A stretch of DNA of 64,000 nucleotides, taken from positions 258,233 to 322,232 of the forward strand of contig NZ_GL877882.1 of assembly GCF_000194155.1 (NCBI RefSeq), in the 5' to 3' direction. Source of the DNA: Saccharopolyspora spinosa NRRL 18395 (GTDB taxonomy: Bacteria; Actinomycetota; Actinomycetes; Mycobacteriales; Pseudonocardiaceae). The number at the start of each line of letters is the position of its first letter. Positions within the stretch are counted from its first letter, which is position 1. A program made the translations under genes and the position numbers. Below are positions 1-8,824 of the stretch, in pieces. The notes under the pieces were generated by a model, which was not told the DNA's origin, searched no databases, and was given only the letters and a program-made list of their open reading frames with translations.

Positions 1-1276
1 CATCTTCGGAACGGCCTCCGCGCTGGTGTTCGGCAAGTTGTTCTTCCCGGGCGGCAGCGCGGTGATAGGCACCCTGTCGGCATTCGCCGTGTTCGGTGTT
101 GGATTCTTCGCTCGTCCGGTCGGCGGCATAGTCTTCGGCCACCTCGGCGACAAGATCGGCCGCAAGGCTGCCTTGGTCACGACGCTGCTGATGATGGGAA
201 CGGCGACGTTCGTCATCGGCCTGCTTCCGACCACCGCGACGATCGGACTCTGGGCACCGATCCTGCTGGTGGTGTGCCGCCTGGTGCAAGGCCTCGGAGT
301 CGGTGGCGAGTGGGGCGGTGCCTCGCTGGTGGCCGTCGAGTTCGCCCCGGACGGAAAACGTGGCGCCTACGGGGCTTTCCCGCAGGTCGGCAACGCCGTC
401 GGGCTGGTCATGAGCACGGGAATCTTCGCCTGGGTGTCGACCCTGCCCGAGCAACAGCTGATGTCCTGGGGTTGGCGCATCCCGTTCCTGCTCAGTGCCG
501 TCCTGATCGCTGCCGGCATGGTCATTCGGCTCAAGCTGACCGAAACCCCCGCGTTCCGGGCCGCGCGGGAGGCCGTCGAAGCCAAGCAGGCGGTCGAGGG
601 CGTCAAGGAGAGAATGCCGCTCACCGAGGTGCTGCGGCGGTTCCGTAAGCCGCTGCTGCTGGCAATGGGTATGCGGGTCGGAGAGGTCTTCGCCGGTTAC
701 ATCATCCTGACAATCGGTCTGACCTACGCCACGACCTACACGAAGCTGCCTAAGACCGACGTGCTGCTCGCCGGAACCGTCGCGGCAATCCTTGCCGTCT
801 TCGGTTATTACATCGCGGGTGCCGTCTCCGATCGCATCGGCCGCCGGACGGTGTTCATGTTCGGTGCCGGCGCCGGACTCGTCCTCATCTTCCCGTTCTT
901 CGCGGTCCTGGATTTGAACTCCGTCCCGCTGATGTTCCTGGTCTACGTCGGGATGTACATCGTGTCGGTAACCCCGATGTACGGGGTCGAGCCGGCGTTC
1001 TTCTCCGAGCTCTTCGGAACCAAGGTCCGCTACACCGGGATCTCGTTGGCCGCGCAGCTGCCCAGCGTCCTGATCGGACTCTGGCCAGCCGCCTCCACCG
1101 GGCTGCTCGTCGCGACCGACGGCCGCCCGTGGCCGGTTGCGGCGATCACGGGTGGGTTCATCCTCATCGGCCTGATCTGCGCGTGGAAAGCCCCGGAAAC
1201 CAACCGGCTCGAAATCGCGACAGTCGGCGAGACCAGCAAGGACCCGCGCAGCGAGCAGGCACTGCCGAACAGCTGA
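1..1276 (+). CDS. MFS transporter, metabolite:H+ symporter type (5' end cut off)
   Basis: This gene enters from the left edge and is open upstream in the same frame (frame begins at base 2, reading IFGTASALVFGKLFFPG). It encodes an inner-membrane proton symporter. The signature GHLGDKIGRK between TM2 and TM3 and the second half GAVSDRIGRR are the MFS loop motifs, and GVGGEWGGASLVAVEFAP is typical of the MHS (shikimate/proline-betaine/ClcB-like) branch for organic acids. At least ten hydrophobic segments are visible; probably the first TM helix is missing. It lies 54 bp before a CoA-transferase, so uptake of a carboxylic acid that is then CoA-activated is a reasonable inference. A paralogue lies at 6305-7639. 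Confidence 0.88.
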   Translation, partial: IFGTASALVFGKLFFPGGSAVIGTLSAFAVFGVGFFARPVGGIVFGHLGDKIGRKAALVTTLLMMGTATFVIGLLPTTATIGLWAPILLVVCRLVQGLGVGGEWGGASLVAVEFAPDGKRGAYGAFPQVGNAVGLVMSTGIFAWVSTLPEQQLMSWGWRIPFLLSAVLIAAGMVIRLKLTETPAFRAAREAVEAKQAVEGVKERMPLTEVLRRFRKPLLLAMGMRVGEVFAGYIILTIGLTYATTYTKLPKTDVLLAGTVAAILAVFGYYIAGAVSDRIGRRTVFMFGAGAGLVLIFPFFAVLDLNSVPLMFLVYVGMYIVSVTPMYGVEPAFFSELFGTKVRYTGISLAAQLPSVLIGLWPAASTGLLVATDGRPWPVAAITGGFILIGLICAWKAPETNRLEIATVGETSKDPRSEQALPNS

Positions 1277-1330
1277 GCGTGCTGTCCAGTTCGCTGGCCC
1301 AGCCGGCTGCCGAACCGCGACGAAGGAAAG

Positions 1331-2545
1331 ATGGCCATGCCAACGACCCCCGAGCAGTCCGATACGCCGCCCCTTGGCGGCATCCGGGTCCTCGACCTGT
1401 CCCGGTTCATCGCGGGCCCGCTGTGCTGCCAAATCCTGGGTGACATGGGCGCCGAGGTGATCAAGGTTGAACGCCCAGGCGGCGAGGACTCCCGCCGCCA
1501 CATACCCCACTACAAAGGCCACAGCCTCTACACCCTCAACTACAACCGCAACAAGTACGGAATCACGCTCAACACCCGGCACGCCGAGTCGCTGAAGATC
1601 CTTGAGGACCTCGCCCGCCAGAGCGATGTCGTCGTCGAGAACTTCCGGCCGGGCACGCTCGACGCGATGGGACTGGGCTGGGAGCGGATCCACAAGATCA
1701 ACCCCCGCACGGTCCTGGTCTCGATCTCCGGGTTCGGGCAGACCGGGCCGAACCGGGATCGGGCCCTGTTCGACGCGATCGCCCAGGCCGCGTCCGGGCT
1801 GATGAGCATGACCGGGCAGGCCGACGGTGAGCCGACCATGACGGGAGCGTTCCTGGCCGACCACATCGCTGCCTTCCACGGCGTGATGGGCACGATGATG
1901 GCCCTCGCCGCCCGTGCCCAGACCGACCAGGGCCAGCACGTCGACATCGCCTGCTTCGACGCGCTCTTCGCCTGCATGGGCACCCTGCCCTCGGCCTGGC
2001 GGATGCTTGGTCAGGACGCGCACCGCAGTGGCAATCGCGACCACATCACCGTGCCGGCCAATACCTTCCCGGCCGCCGACGGCTACGTCTACCTGCACGC
2101 GGGTACCGACGCGCTGTTCCCCAGCCTCGCCGCGGTCATGGGGCGGCCCGAACTCGCGTCCGACCCGCGTTTCGTCGGCCAGCACGACCGGCTCGCCAAC
2201 GTCGAGGCGCTCGACGACATCGTTCGGGGCTGGACCAGGCTGGGCACCGTCGAACAGATCGGCAAGGAACTCGCCGCGGCAGGCATTCCCTACGCGCCGG
2301 TTGCCACCGTCGCCCAGGCCACCGACTCCGCGCAGGTCCACGCCCGCGAGCTGATGATCGATGTCGAGCACCCGGGACTCGGCACCCTCACGCTGCCCGG
2401 AATGGCCCTCAAGCTAGGGGCGACCCCCGGCTCGGTCCGCAAGGCCCCGCCGCTGCCCGGTGAGGACAATGCCGACGTCTACCGCAGGCTTCTCGGCATC
2501 GCCCCCGAGCGGCTCGACAGGCTGCGCGCCGACGGCGTGATCTGA
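1331..2545 (+). CDS. Class III (CaiB/BaiF, formyl-CoA-transferase family) CoA-transferase
   Basis: The 404-residue product has the full length of the family III CoA-transferases, which move CoA between two carboxylic acids through an aspartyl-CoA anhydride. The N-terminal block GGIRVLDLSRFIAGP, the block GAEVIKVERPGGEDSR and VVVENFRPGTLDAMGLGW are family hallmarks, and D177 in AFLADHIAAFHG is the expected catalytic aspartate. A GAAGGAAAG ribosome site precedes the ATG. It follows the transporter and precedes a MaoC-like hydratase, so it probably activates the imported acid. The substrate cannot be read from sequence. Confidence 0.9.
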   Translation: MAMPTTPEQSDTPPLGGIRVLDLSRFIAGPLCCQILGDMGAEVIKVERPGGEDSRRHIPHYKGHSLYTLNYNRNKYGITLNTRHAESLKILEDLARQSDVVVENFRPGTLDAMGLGWERIHKINPRTVLVSISGFGQTGPNRDRALFDAIAQAASGLMSMTGQADGEPTMTGAFLADHIAAFHGVMGTMMALAARAQTDQGQHVDIACFDALFACMGTLPSAWRMLGQDAHRSGNRDHITVPANTFPAADGYVYLHAGTDALFPSLAAVMGRPELASDPRFVGQHDRLANVEALDDIVRGWTRLGTVEQIGKELAAAGIPYAPVATVAQATDSAQVHARELMIDVEHPGLGTLTLPGMALKLGATPGSVRKAPPLPGEDNADVYRRLLGIAPERLDRLRADGVI

Positions 2546-2619
2546 CCGCCCGTCGGAGCCGTAACCCGTCGAACCCACCTGGTCCGGCACAAGCATCGAA
2601 AGCGAAAGAGAGGAACTAC

Positions 2620-3681
2620 ATGACCTGGCGCGACCTGACCGACCCTCGGCTCGTGGCTGAGGGAGTCGACCACGAGGCCGGGCTCAAGGAACCGATCTTC
2701 GAGAACCTCGAAATCCCCGAGAAGCTCGGCACGGTGACCATTGTCGTCGATGACCACAAGATCAAGCGATACGCGTTCACCCAGGATGACTACTACCCGT
2801 GGCATTTCGGCGGGAGCCCTTTCGGCGGCCGGATTGGCCACGCCGGTCTGCTGTCCAACGACCTCGTCCAACTGTTCACCACGATCTACGCCGCCAGCCA
2901 GACCGTCGGTCTGCACACCGAGGAACAGCTCTGGTTCGACAGCCCCGTACACCTCGATGACGAGGTCGTCCTCTCCGGCACCTACATCGATTCCTACAAC
3001 CGGCGCGGCCAGGACTACGTCGTCATGGAAGCCCAGGCCACCGGCTCTGACGGGCGCAGTATCCTGCGTCACCGCGGGGTGGAGATCCTGCGCACCCAAC
3101 CCGGCGACATCGCCGGCCGCGGTCAGACCGCCTCCGAAGGAGGTTCCGGACGGGTCGACGGCCGTTGCGACGAGACCCTGCCGACCGCCGCCATCGGCAC
3201 CCCGTCCCTGCGGCCCGGGGCGCCGCTGCCCGTCCTGCGCCTGACCATCACCCAGGAGCAGGCCTCGGTCTTCTCGCGGGCCGGCGAGTACGTCCGCAAC
3301 ACCCACAGCGATCTCGCCGTGGCGCGCGCAGGCGGACTGCGCATCCCCATTGTCCAGGGCCAGCAGCAGTGCGGTTTGGTCACCGGCATGCTCACCCGGT
3401 TCTTCGGAGCGGACTTCTTCACCAGCGGCTGGCTACGAGTCAAATTCGTCAACCCCGTCGAGGTCTTCGAACCCATTGAGGTCGGCGGCGTCGTCAAAAC
3501 GGTCACGCCGATTGGCGACGACCGGATCGAGATCGATGTCGAGGTATGGGTCCGCCGGGCCGACGGCAAGCTCAGCACGGTCGGGTGGGCCCGCGCCACG
3601 ACCTCGGCCAGCGGAGCAGTACTCGCCGATGCCGATCAATGGACCGGCTCCGGTGGCTTCCTGTCCACCGCGGGCGTCTGA
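2620..3681 (+). CDS. MaoC-like double hot-dog hydratase/dehydratase
   Basis: The 353-residue protein has two hot-dog halves. The first (about residues 30-165) contains IVVDDHKIKRYAFTQDD and FGGRIGHAGLLSNDLVQLF; the second (about 205-350) contains RNTHSDLAVARAGGLRIPIVQGQQQCG, a MaoC-type active-site stretch, and LRVKFVNPVEVFEPIEVGG. Such proteins hydrate or dehydrate CoA thioesters in acid catabolism. The start is supported by AAAGAGAGGAA upstream. A clear paralogue follows at 4655 but is frameshifted, so this copy may be the only active one. Substrate unknown. Confidence 0.82.
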   Translation: MTWRDLTDPRLVAEGVDHEAGLKEPIFENLEIPEKLGTVTIVVDDHKIKRYAFTQDDYYPWHFGGSPFGGRIGHAGLLSNDLVQLFTTIYAASQTVGLHTEEQLWFDSPVHLDDEVVLSGTYIDSYNRRGQDYVVMEAQATGSDGRSILRHRGVEILRTQPGDIAGRGQTASEGGSGRVDGRCDETLPTAAIGTPSLRPGAPLPVLRLTITQEQASVFSRAGEYVRNTHSDLAVARAGGLRIPIVQGQQQCGLVTGMLTRFFGADFFTSGWLRVKFVNPVEVFEPIEVGGVVKTVTPIGDDRIEIDVEVWVRRADGKLSTVGWARATTSASGAVLADADQWTGSGGFLSTAGV

Positions 3682-3782
3682 CCGAGCCCGCGGCATCCTC
3701 GGCCCGGATCGGCCAGCCGGGAGGTAATCTGGCACTGGCCGACCGTGCCGGTCATCCGACACGACTCTAGGAGCATCCCGCC

Positions 3783-4496
3783 GTGGCCACGCGCCCGATG
3801 TACGAGGTCATCAGAGACGATCTAATTGATCAGATCACCACCGGCGCGCTACCGTCCGAATCCCGCCTGCCCAGCGAGAAAGAACTCGCCGAGCAGTACG
3901 GCGTGAGCCGGATGACCGTCCGCCAGGCTCTCGACTCGCTCGGACGAGACCGACTCGTGGTGCGCCGTCGAGGCTCCGGAACCTTCGTCGCCCCGCCGCG
4001 TGCCCGGTCGCGACGTCTCAACCGGCTCGGGCCGTTCAGCGACGACGTCGCAGGCAACGTCGACACCGTCACCACCATCGAGCTCCGCCGCGAAGTGCTC
4101 AAACCACCCAGCGACATCGCGAAGATCCTGGGACTCGGCGCCTCCGACGAAGCCGTCCAGCTCGTCCGTCTGCGCACCGTCGACGACACCCCGGCCGCCG
4201 TACAGGATTCGTGGATCCCGCTCACCATCGCCCCCGGACTCGCACGGAGCAACCTCATCGACGGCTCGCTCTACCACACCCTTGCCGAACGCTGCGGCGT
4301 CGCCGTCAGCTGGGCCGACCAAGAGATCACCGCCGCGCCCGCCACCAACGAACTCGCCCGCTGGCTCGACGTCAAGGTCAATGCCCCGCTCATCGAAGCC
4401 CACCGCACCACCCACGACGAAGCCGGGCGCACCGTCGAATACGCCCGTAGCTGGACGCGGCCGGAGTTCCCGTTCGTCGTACGGCTCGACGCTTGA
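3783..4496 (+). CDS. GntR/HutC-family transcriptional regulator with UTRA ligand domain
   Basis: The 237-residue protein has the winged-helix GntR domain at residues 1-70 (LPSEKELAEQYGVSRMTVRQALDSLGRDRLVVRRRGSGTFV) and a UTRA effector domain after about residue 85 (LRTVDDTPAAVQDSWIP, then AHRTTHDEAGRTVEYARSWTRPE). The start is a GTG with AGGAG about 12 bases upstream. HutC-type proteins are usually local repressors released by a pathway metabolite. A palindromic candidate operator with a TCTAG core follows the gene at 4549-4560, in front of the next transcription unit. Confidence 0.9.
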   Translation: MATRPMYEVIRDDLIDQITTGALPSESRLPSEKELAEQYGVSRMTVRQALDSLGRDRLVVRRRGSGTFVAPPRARSRRLNRLGPFSDDVAGNVDTVTTIELRREVLKPPSDIAKILGLGASDEAVQLVRLRTVDDTPAAVQDSWIPLTIAPGLARSNLIDGSLYHTLAERCGVAVSWADQEITAAPATNELARWLDVKVNAPLIEAHRTTHDEAGRTVEYARSWTRPEFPFVVRLDA

Positions 4497-4544
4497 GATC
4501 TCCCGCCAGGACGTCTCGAGGGCAACGCGGTCGTGGCAGTAAAA

Positions 4545-4564
4545 ATATCTAGATGTCTAGCTTA
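4545..4564. promoter_or_regulatory. Candidate HutC/GntR operator
   Basis: Positions 4549-4560 read CTAGATGTCTAG, a palindrome with 5-bp arms and a TG spacer, in an AT-rich stretch between the GntR gene and the second MaoC gene. HutC-type regulators such as NagR/DasR bind sites with a TCTAGA core, so this is the likely site of the adjacent regulator. The assignment is an inference. Confidence 0.45.
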
Positions 4565-4654
4565 ATGTCGTTTCGGTCAGGGGACCTTCCGCGTCCCGTG
4601 TTGTGATCCGTGACGCCGTTCTGGCGCCGACACCCAATCTTGAGGAGGCCGCTA

Positions 4655-5576
4655 ATGCACACGACGAAGTGGTGGACGGGGACGAAAGAAGCCGCCTTCG
4701 AGAACATCCAGATCCCGGAACTGTTCGGCCCCTTCGACATCGTGGTCGATGAGCGGATGGTGAAGAACTACGCCTTCGCCCAGGACGACGACGTCAGCCG
4801 GCTGACCGATGAACACGGGCGTCCGGCGGCCCACCCAGCCGTGCTGTCGAATGAGCTCCTCTTCCTCTTCTACGCGGTCTACGACGGGAACACAGCTCAG
4901 GGGTTGCACACCCATGAGGACCTTTCCTTCCACTCGCTCATCCGCATCGGCGAGAAGGTCACGCTGAGCGGTCAGTACGTGACGACCTACACGCGCCGCG
5001 GAAAGGGCTACGTCGTCATGGAGGCGGAGGCGCGCGGTGACGACGGACGTCTGCTCATCCGGCATCGCGGCACCGAGATCATGCGGGTGAGGGCGGCGGA
5101 TGTCGTGGGCCGCGCCACCGCGCCACTGCCGGCAAGGTTCGTAACGGGCAAGCATCTCGACATCGAGCCCGCGTCGAGGGCGTCGTTCAGCCTCCCCGAG
5201 CGCACGCCGATCGCCCCTGTGACCAAGCAGATCGCCCAGGAGCAGATGTATCGGATTCTCCAACATCCACACCGATTTGGCGGGCGCGCGGCGTTCCGGG
5301 ATGGACCGAACCGTCGCTCAGGCCATGCAGCAGGTCGGTTACCTCTCCCAGATGCTGACCGCCTTCCACGGTCCAGCCTGGATCAGCGATGGCCACCTGT
5401 CGGTGAAGTTCGTCGACGCCTTCTACGAGGGGGACACCGTGACAGCACATGGCGCCCTCCTGGGTACCGTCGACCACGAGGGACGGCGTCATCTGGAAAG
5501 CGAGGTATGGGTGGAGAACCAGCACGGCAAGAAGACCGCCGTGGGCTGGGCCCATGCCCCGGCCGCCGAACAGTGA
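4655..5576 (+). pseudogene. MaoC-like hydratase gene interrupted by a single frameshift
   Basis: The ATG at 4655 (GAGGAGG upstream) opens a frame homologous to the 2620-3681 protein: AFENIQIPELFGPFDIVVDERMVKNYAFAQDDD, then the HTHEDLSFHS and IAQEQMYR blocks. Near 5252-5256 the homology moves by one base into another frame that reads FSNIHTDLAGARRSGMDRTVAQAMQQVGY and continues with HLSVKFVDAFYEGDTVTAHG to the stop at 5574-5576. Removing one base near CGGATTCTCC would restore a protein of about 306 residues. As written, translation continues out of frame to 5716. It could be a true lesion or a sequencing error. Confidence 0.8.
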
Positions 5577-5639
5577 ATCACCAGTGTTGCGGTGTAGATC
5601 GGCTTGAGGTCCTTGGCCGACGCCGCAGAGCGCTGCGTC

Positions 5640-5990
5640 AGAACCGTTGGCGCGCCCCGACCCTGCCGAAACGAACGTCCGCCCGCTGGTCAACCTGGTC
5701 GCGTTCTGCGTCATAGGCAAGAACGCGACCATCACAATGGCCGCCGAAGCAGGGCAGTTGCAGCTCAACGCCTTCGAGCCTGGCCGACGAGTCGACGGCC
5801 CCACGGCCAACACCCGGCGGCTGGGCCGAACTGGTGGACAACAGCATTGCCAGCGTGACTGTCCTCAACCCGGTCATTCGGCCACCGGGCCGCCACGGAT
5901 GTAGCCGCCGGTGCCCTGACGACGGGCAGACCGGTCACCCAGCTTCGTGCGTGACCGGGGGCCTGCTTGACATCAGACAACTCCTGAACC
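5640..5990 (+). pseudogene. Decayed C-terminal remnant of an aspartase/fumarase-superfamily lyase
   Basis: No intact gene lies in 5577-6304. One frame from 5647 reads VRPLVNLVAFCVIGKN followed by ATITMAAEAGQLQLNAFEP, close to the aspartate ammonia-lyase block VVNQVAFQVIGND and its continuation. A second frame from about 5826 reads ELVDNSIASVTVLNPVI, and a third near 5900 reads ATDVAAGALTTGRPVTQLRA; both match the aspartase C-terminus in order. About 35 residues between the first two blocks are missing. This is a scar of a lost gene, and the rest of the interval holds only the promoter of the next gene. Confidence 0.62.
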
Positions 5991-6252
5991 GTTCCTTTGC
6001 AGTGGGCGGGAGTGAGTCGCGCACTGGCACGCCCCGAACGGTCCTGGACCCGCTGGTCCCCGGCTTTCGCAGCCCGGATGGCGCACGCCTCCCGTGTGTG
6101 GTCCGTTCCGGGAGGGCTGGTTCCCTCACGACCTGGCCAAGTGGGTACGGCCAAAGGCCACGGGGAGGCCCCAAACCCTCTCTCTGGGCGAGGGCCCCGC
6201 CACAAAGCCGATACCGCGGCTTGGTTCGCTCTCGACATCGCCCACCCAAGAA

Positions 6253-6284
6253 GAATATAATATTCGTGATCAGAATATATGATC
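6253..6284. promoter_or_regulatory. AT-rich double palindrome in front of the second MFS gene
   Basis: GAATATAATATTC at 6253-6265 is a perfect 13-bp palindrome, and GATCA-N7-TGATC at 6268-6284 is a second dyad 2 bp further on. Both lie in the only AT-rich patch of the region, 21-52 bp before the GTG at 6305. This looks like a promoter with an operator; which regulator binds it is not known. Confidence 0.45.
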
Positions 6285-6304
6285 TGCGTTCACGGAGGTC
6301 AAAG

Positions 6305-7639
6305 GTGACCGATTCCCAGCTCGCCGCCCCCGACGACGCTCCACCAGGGAGCGCTGCGGCACACTCCACCCGACGGATGCGCAACCGCGTGCTCACTTCG
6401 AGCTTCGTTGGCTCCGTCATCGAGTGGTACGACTTCTATCTCTTCGGTGTCGCCTCGGCGGCGGTGTTCAACAAGTTGTTCTTCCCGGACTTCAGCACCA
6501 CCGCAGGCACGCTGGCTGCCTTCGCCACGCTCGCCGCCGGTTTCATCGCGCGGCCGCTCGGTGGGATCATCTGGGGTCACTTCGGCGACAAGGTCGGCCG
6601 CAAGCGGATGCTCGTCCTGTCGATCGTGCTGATGGGTGCCTCCACCACGATCGTCGGCTTGCTTCCGACCTACGCGACCATCGGTATCTGGGCGCCGCTG
6701 CTCTTGGTGGCCATGCGGTTGATCCAGGGCATATCCGCCGGCGGCGAATGGGGCGGCGCCGTACTCATGTCGATGGAGCACGCACCGAAGCGCCGCGGGC
6801 TCTCCAGCAGCGTGGCCCAAATGGGCCTCTACGGTGGCATCCTGTTGGCCAGCGGTGTCTTCGCACTGATCTCCCTGATGGCCGACGACGCCTTCCTCGC
6901 CTGGGGTTGGCGCATCCCGTTCCTGGCCTCCGCGGTCCTGGTCGCGGTCGGCCTCTGGATCCGGCTCGGCGTCGAGGAGAGTCCGATCTTCACCAGGGCC
7001 CGCGGACAGGCGGAGCAGCGCGACGCCGAGAAGCCGGCGCTTCCCGTGCTCGAGGTCCTCAGGCACCCCAAGAACCTGCTGCTGTCAATTTTCTTGGTGC
7101 TCGGTCCCTTCGCCGCGAGCGCGGTGTACGGCACCTGGGTCGTCTCCTACGGGATCAAGCTCGGTTTCCCACGCATCGACGTCCTTAACGCCGTGTTGAT
7201 CTCCGCCGCGATCGGCCTGCTCGGCCAGCCCCTGTTCGCCGGGCTCTCGGACCTGTGGGGGCGCAAGGTCGTGGTTGGCCTGGGGGCGGTGCTGCAGGCG
7301 GTGAGCATCGTCGCGATGTTCTCGTTGATGCATGCCGGGAGCGTCGCCCTGATGTACCTGGGCATCTCGCTTGCGGCGCTCGCCCACGCCGTCGTCTACA
7401 GCCCGCTCGGCGCCTGGCTGGGCGAACTGTTCCCAACGACGCAGCGTTACACCGGTGCCTCGCTCGGCTACCAGATCGCTGGAACCGTGGGCGGCGGGTT
7501 TACCCCGCTGATCTGCGCCTCGTTGCTGGCCGCAGCCGACGGGAGCACCGCTGGCATCTCGTTGTTCATCGCCGCCACGTGCCTGCTGACTTTGATCGCG
7601 GTGTTCGTGGCGAAGGAGACCTACCGCAGCGCGTTGTAG
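6305..7639 (+). CDS. MFS transporter, metabolite:H+ symporter type
   Basis: The start is the GTG at 6305, preceded by GGAGGTCAAAG, giving 444 residues. The frame is open much further upstream, but that part overlaps the aspartase remnant and has no homology. MRNRVLTSSFVGSVIEWYDFYLFG is the classic MHS-family N-terminus, GHFGDKVGRK and GLSDLWGRK are the MFS loop signatures, and about 12 membrane segments are visible. It is a paralogue of the truncated transporter at 1-1276. It begins a run of nine overlapping or closely spaced genes, so it should import the substrate of that pathway. Confidence 0.92.
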   Translation: MTDSQLAAPDDAPPGSAAAHSTRRMRNRVLTSSFVGSVIEWYDFYLFGVASAAVFNKLFFPDFSTTAGTLAAFATLAAGFIARPLGGIIWGHFGDKVGRKRMLVLSIVLMGASTTIVGLLPTYATIGIWAPLLLVAMRLIQGISAGGEWGGAVLMSMEHAPKRRGLSSSVAQMGLYGGILLASGVFALISLMADDAFLAWGWRIPFLASAVLVAVGLWIRLGVEESPIFTRARGQAEQRDAEKPALPVLEVLRHPKNLLLSIFLVLGPFAASAVYGTWVVSYGIKLGFPRIDVLNAVLISAAIGLLGQPLFAGLSDLWGRKVVVGLGAVLQAVSIVAMFSLMHAGSVALMYLGISLAALAHAVVYSPLGAWLGELFPTTQRYTGASLGYQIAGTVGGGFTPLICASLLAAADGSTAGISLFIAATCLLTLIAVFVAKETYRSAL

Positions 7640-7666
7640 TTCCGCGCACCCGAGGAGAGAACGATC

Positions 7667-8824
7667 ATGACGCTGACCGACCCCCGACCCGCCAGGGCTC
7701 CGGCTGCGGAGAGGCTTGGCATCATCGACACCGACTTCCACCCGATGCCGGTGCCTACAGACCCGCAGGTTGCGGAGCACCTCCCCGAGCGGTGGAGGAC
7801 CTACATCGCCCGCTACGGGCTAGGCGGCTTCGGCGGCGGCGTCTCGCCGTCGCAACGGGAGTTCACCCACCGGCTCGATGCCGTCGACGAGAGTGGCCGT
7901 GTGGGCGTCGACCCGCACTTGGCCGTGCGGCAGGTGCTGGATCCGTTCGACATGTCTGCGGTGGTTCTGACCTGTCCGCAGACTTACATCATCACCAGCG
8001 GAGGGGCGAACATGCCCTACGAGTGCGCCTACGCGCTTTACCGTGCCTACAACGACGCCCTCGCGCACACCTGGGTGGGCGCCGACAGCCGGTTCCGCGC
8101 CAGCATCACCCTGCCTCGCGACCTCGCAGGCGCCGAGCAAGAGATCGTGCGTTGCAAGGAAGGACCGTACGGCGACTCCTATGTCCAAGTCCTGATGTCC
8201 CCCGCCGGCCAGGAACCGCTCGGCAAGCAGCGTTACTGGCCGATCTTCGAGGCGTGTCAGCACTACGACATCCCGCTCGCCTTCCACGTTCCCGGCATGG
8301 GCCGCCAGCCGACGGGGGCGGGCCGGCAGAACTTCTACGCGGAGATGCACGCCGCTTTCGCCGTGTTGCCGATCTCTATGGTGCCGAGCCTGATCTTCGA
8401 GGGTGTCTTTGAACGCTTTCCACGATTGAAGATCGCGCTTCTCGAACTCGGCTGGGACTGGGCCGCCCCGTTTTCCTGGCGACTCGACGCCACCTACGAC
8501 AAGCTCCGCGACGAGGTGCCGCACCTGACCCGGCGCCCGTCGGAGTACCTGCGCGAGCACTTCTGGTTCTCCACTCAGCCGATCGAGGAGCCGGAGCGGC
8601 TGGAGGAAACCCCACACGTATTCGCGATGTTCGAGGAGTCCGGTTTCGCTGACCGGCTGATGTTCTCCTCGGACTACCCGCACTGGGACTTCGACTCACC
8701 GTACGAGTCGGTGCCCGAGACGTTCCCGCTGGACCGCCGGCGGCGAATCCTGGGCGAGAACGCGAGCCGCCTCTACGGCATACCGCTGCTGCCCGGACAT
8801 GGGATCCCGGCGGTGGGTGCCTGA
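7667..8824 (+). CDS. Amidohydrolase-2 family protein (ACMSD-like)
   Basis: The 385-residue protein belongs to the metal-dependent amidohydrolase-2 family, which contains decarboxylases and hydrolases such as ACMSD and gamma-resorcylate decarboxylase. The N-terminal metal motif is IDTDFHPMP, a conserved histidine sits in LAFHVPGM, and the C-terminal LMFSSDYPHWDF carries the aspartate metal ligand. The ATG follows GAGGAGAGAACGATC. The next gene starts one base after its stop. A second member of the family is encoded at 10557-11669; the two may act on successive intermediates. Confidence 0.85.
   Translation: MTLTDPRPARAPAAERLGIIDTDFHPMPVPTDPQVAEHLPERWRTYIARYGLGGFGGGVSPSQREFTHRLDAVDESGRVGVDPHLAVRQVLDPFDMSAVVLTCPQTYIITSGGANMPYECAYALYRAYNDALAHTWVGADSRFRASITLPRDLAGAEQEIVRCKEGPYGDSYVQVLMSPAGQEPLGKQRYWPIFEACQHYDIPLAFHVPGMGRQPTGAGRQNFYAEMHAAFAVLPISMVPSLIFEGVFERFPRLKIALLELGWDWAAPFSWRLDATYDKLRDEVPHLTRRPSEYLREHFWFSTQPIEEPERLEETPHVFAMFEESGFADRLMFSSDYPHWDFDSPYESVPETFPLDRRRRILGENASRLYGIPLLPGHGIPAVGA

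Noticed and set aside
5834..6304. Upstream extension of the second MFS gene by 157 residues
   Set aside because: The extension runs through the aspartase remnant, has no transporter homology, and a GTG with a good ribosome site at 6305 gives the normal family N-terminus.
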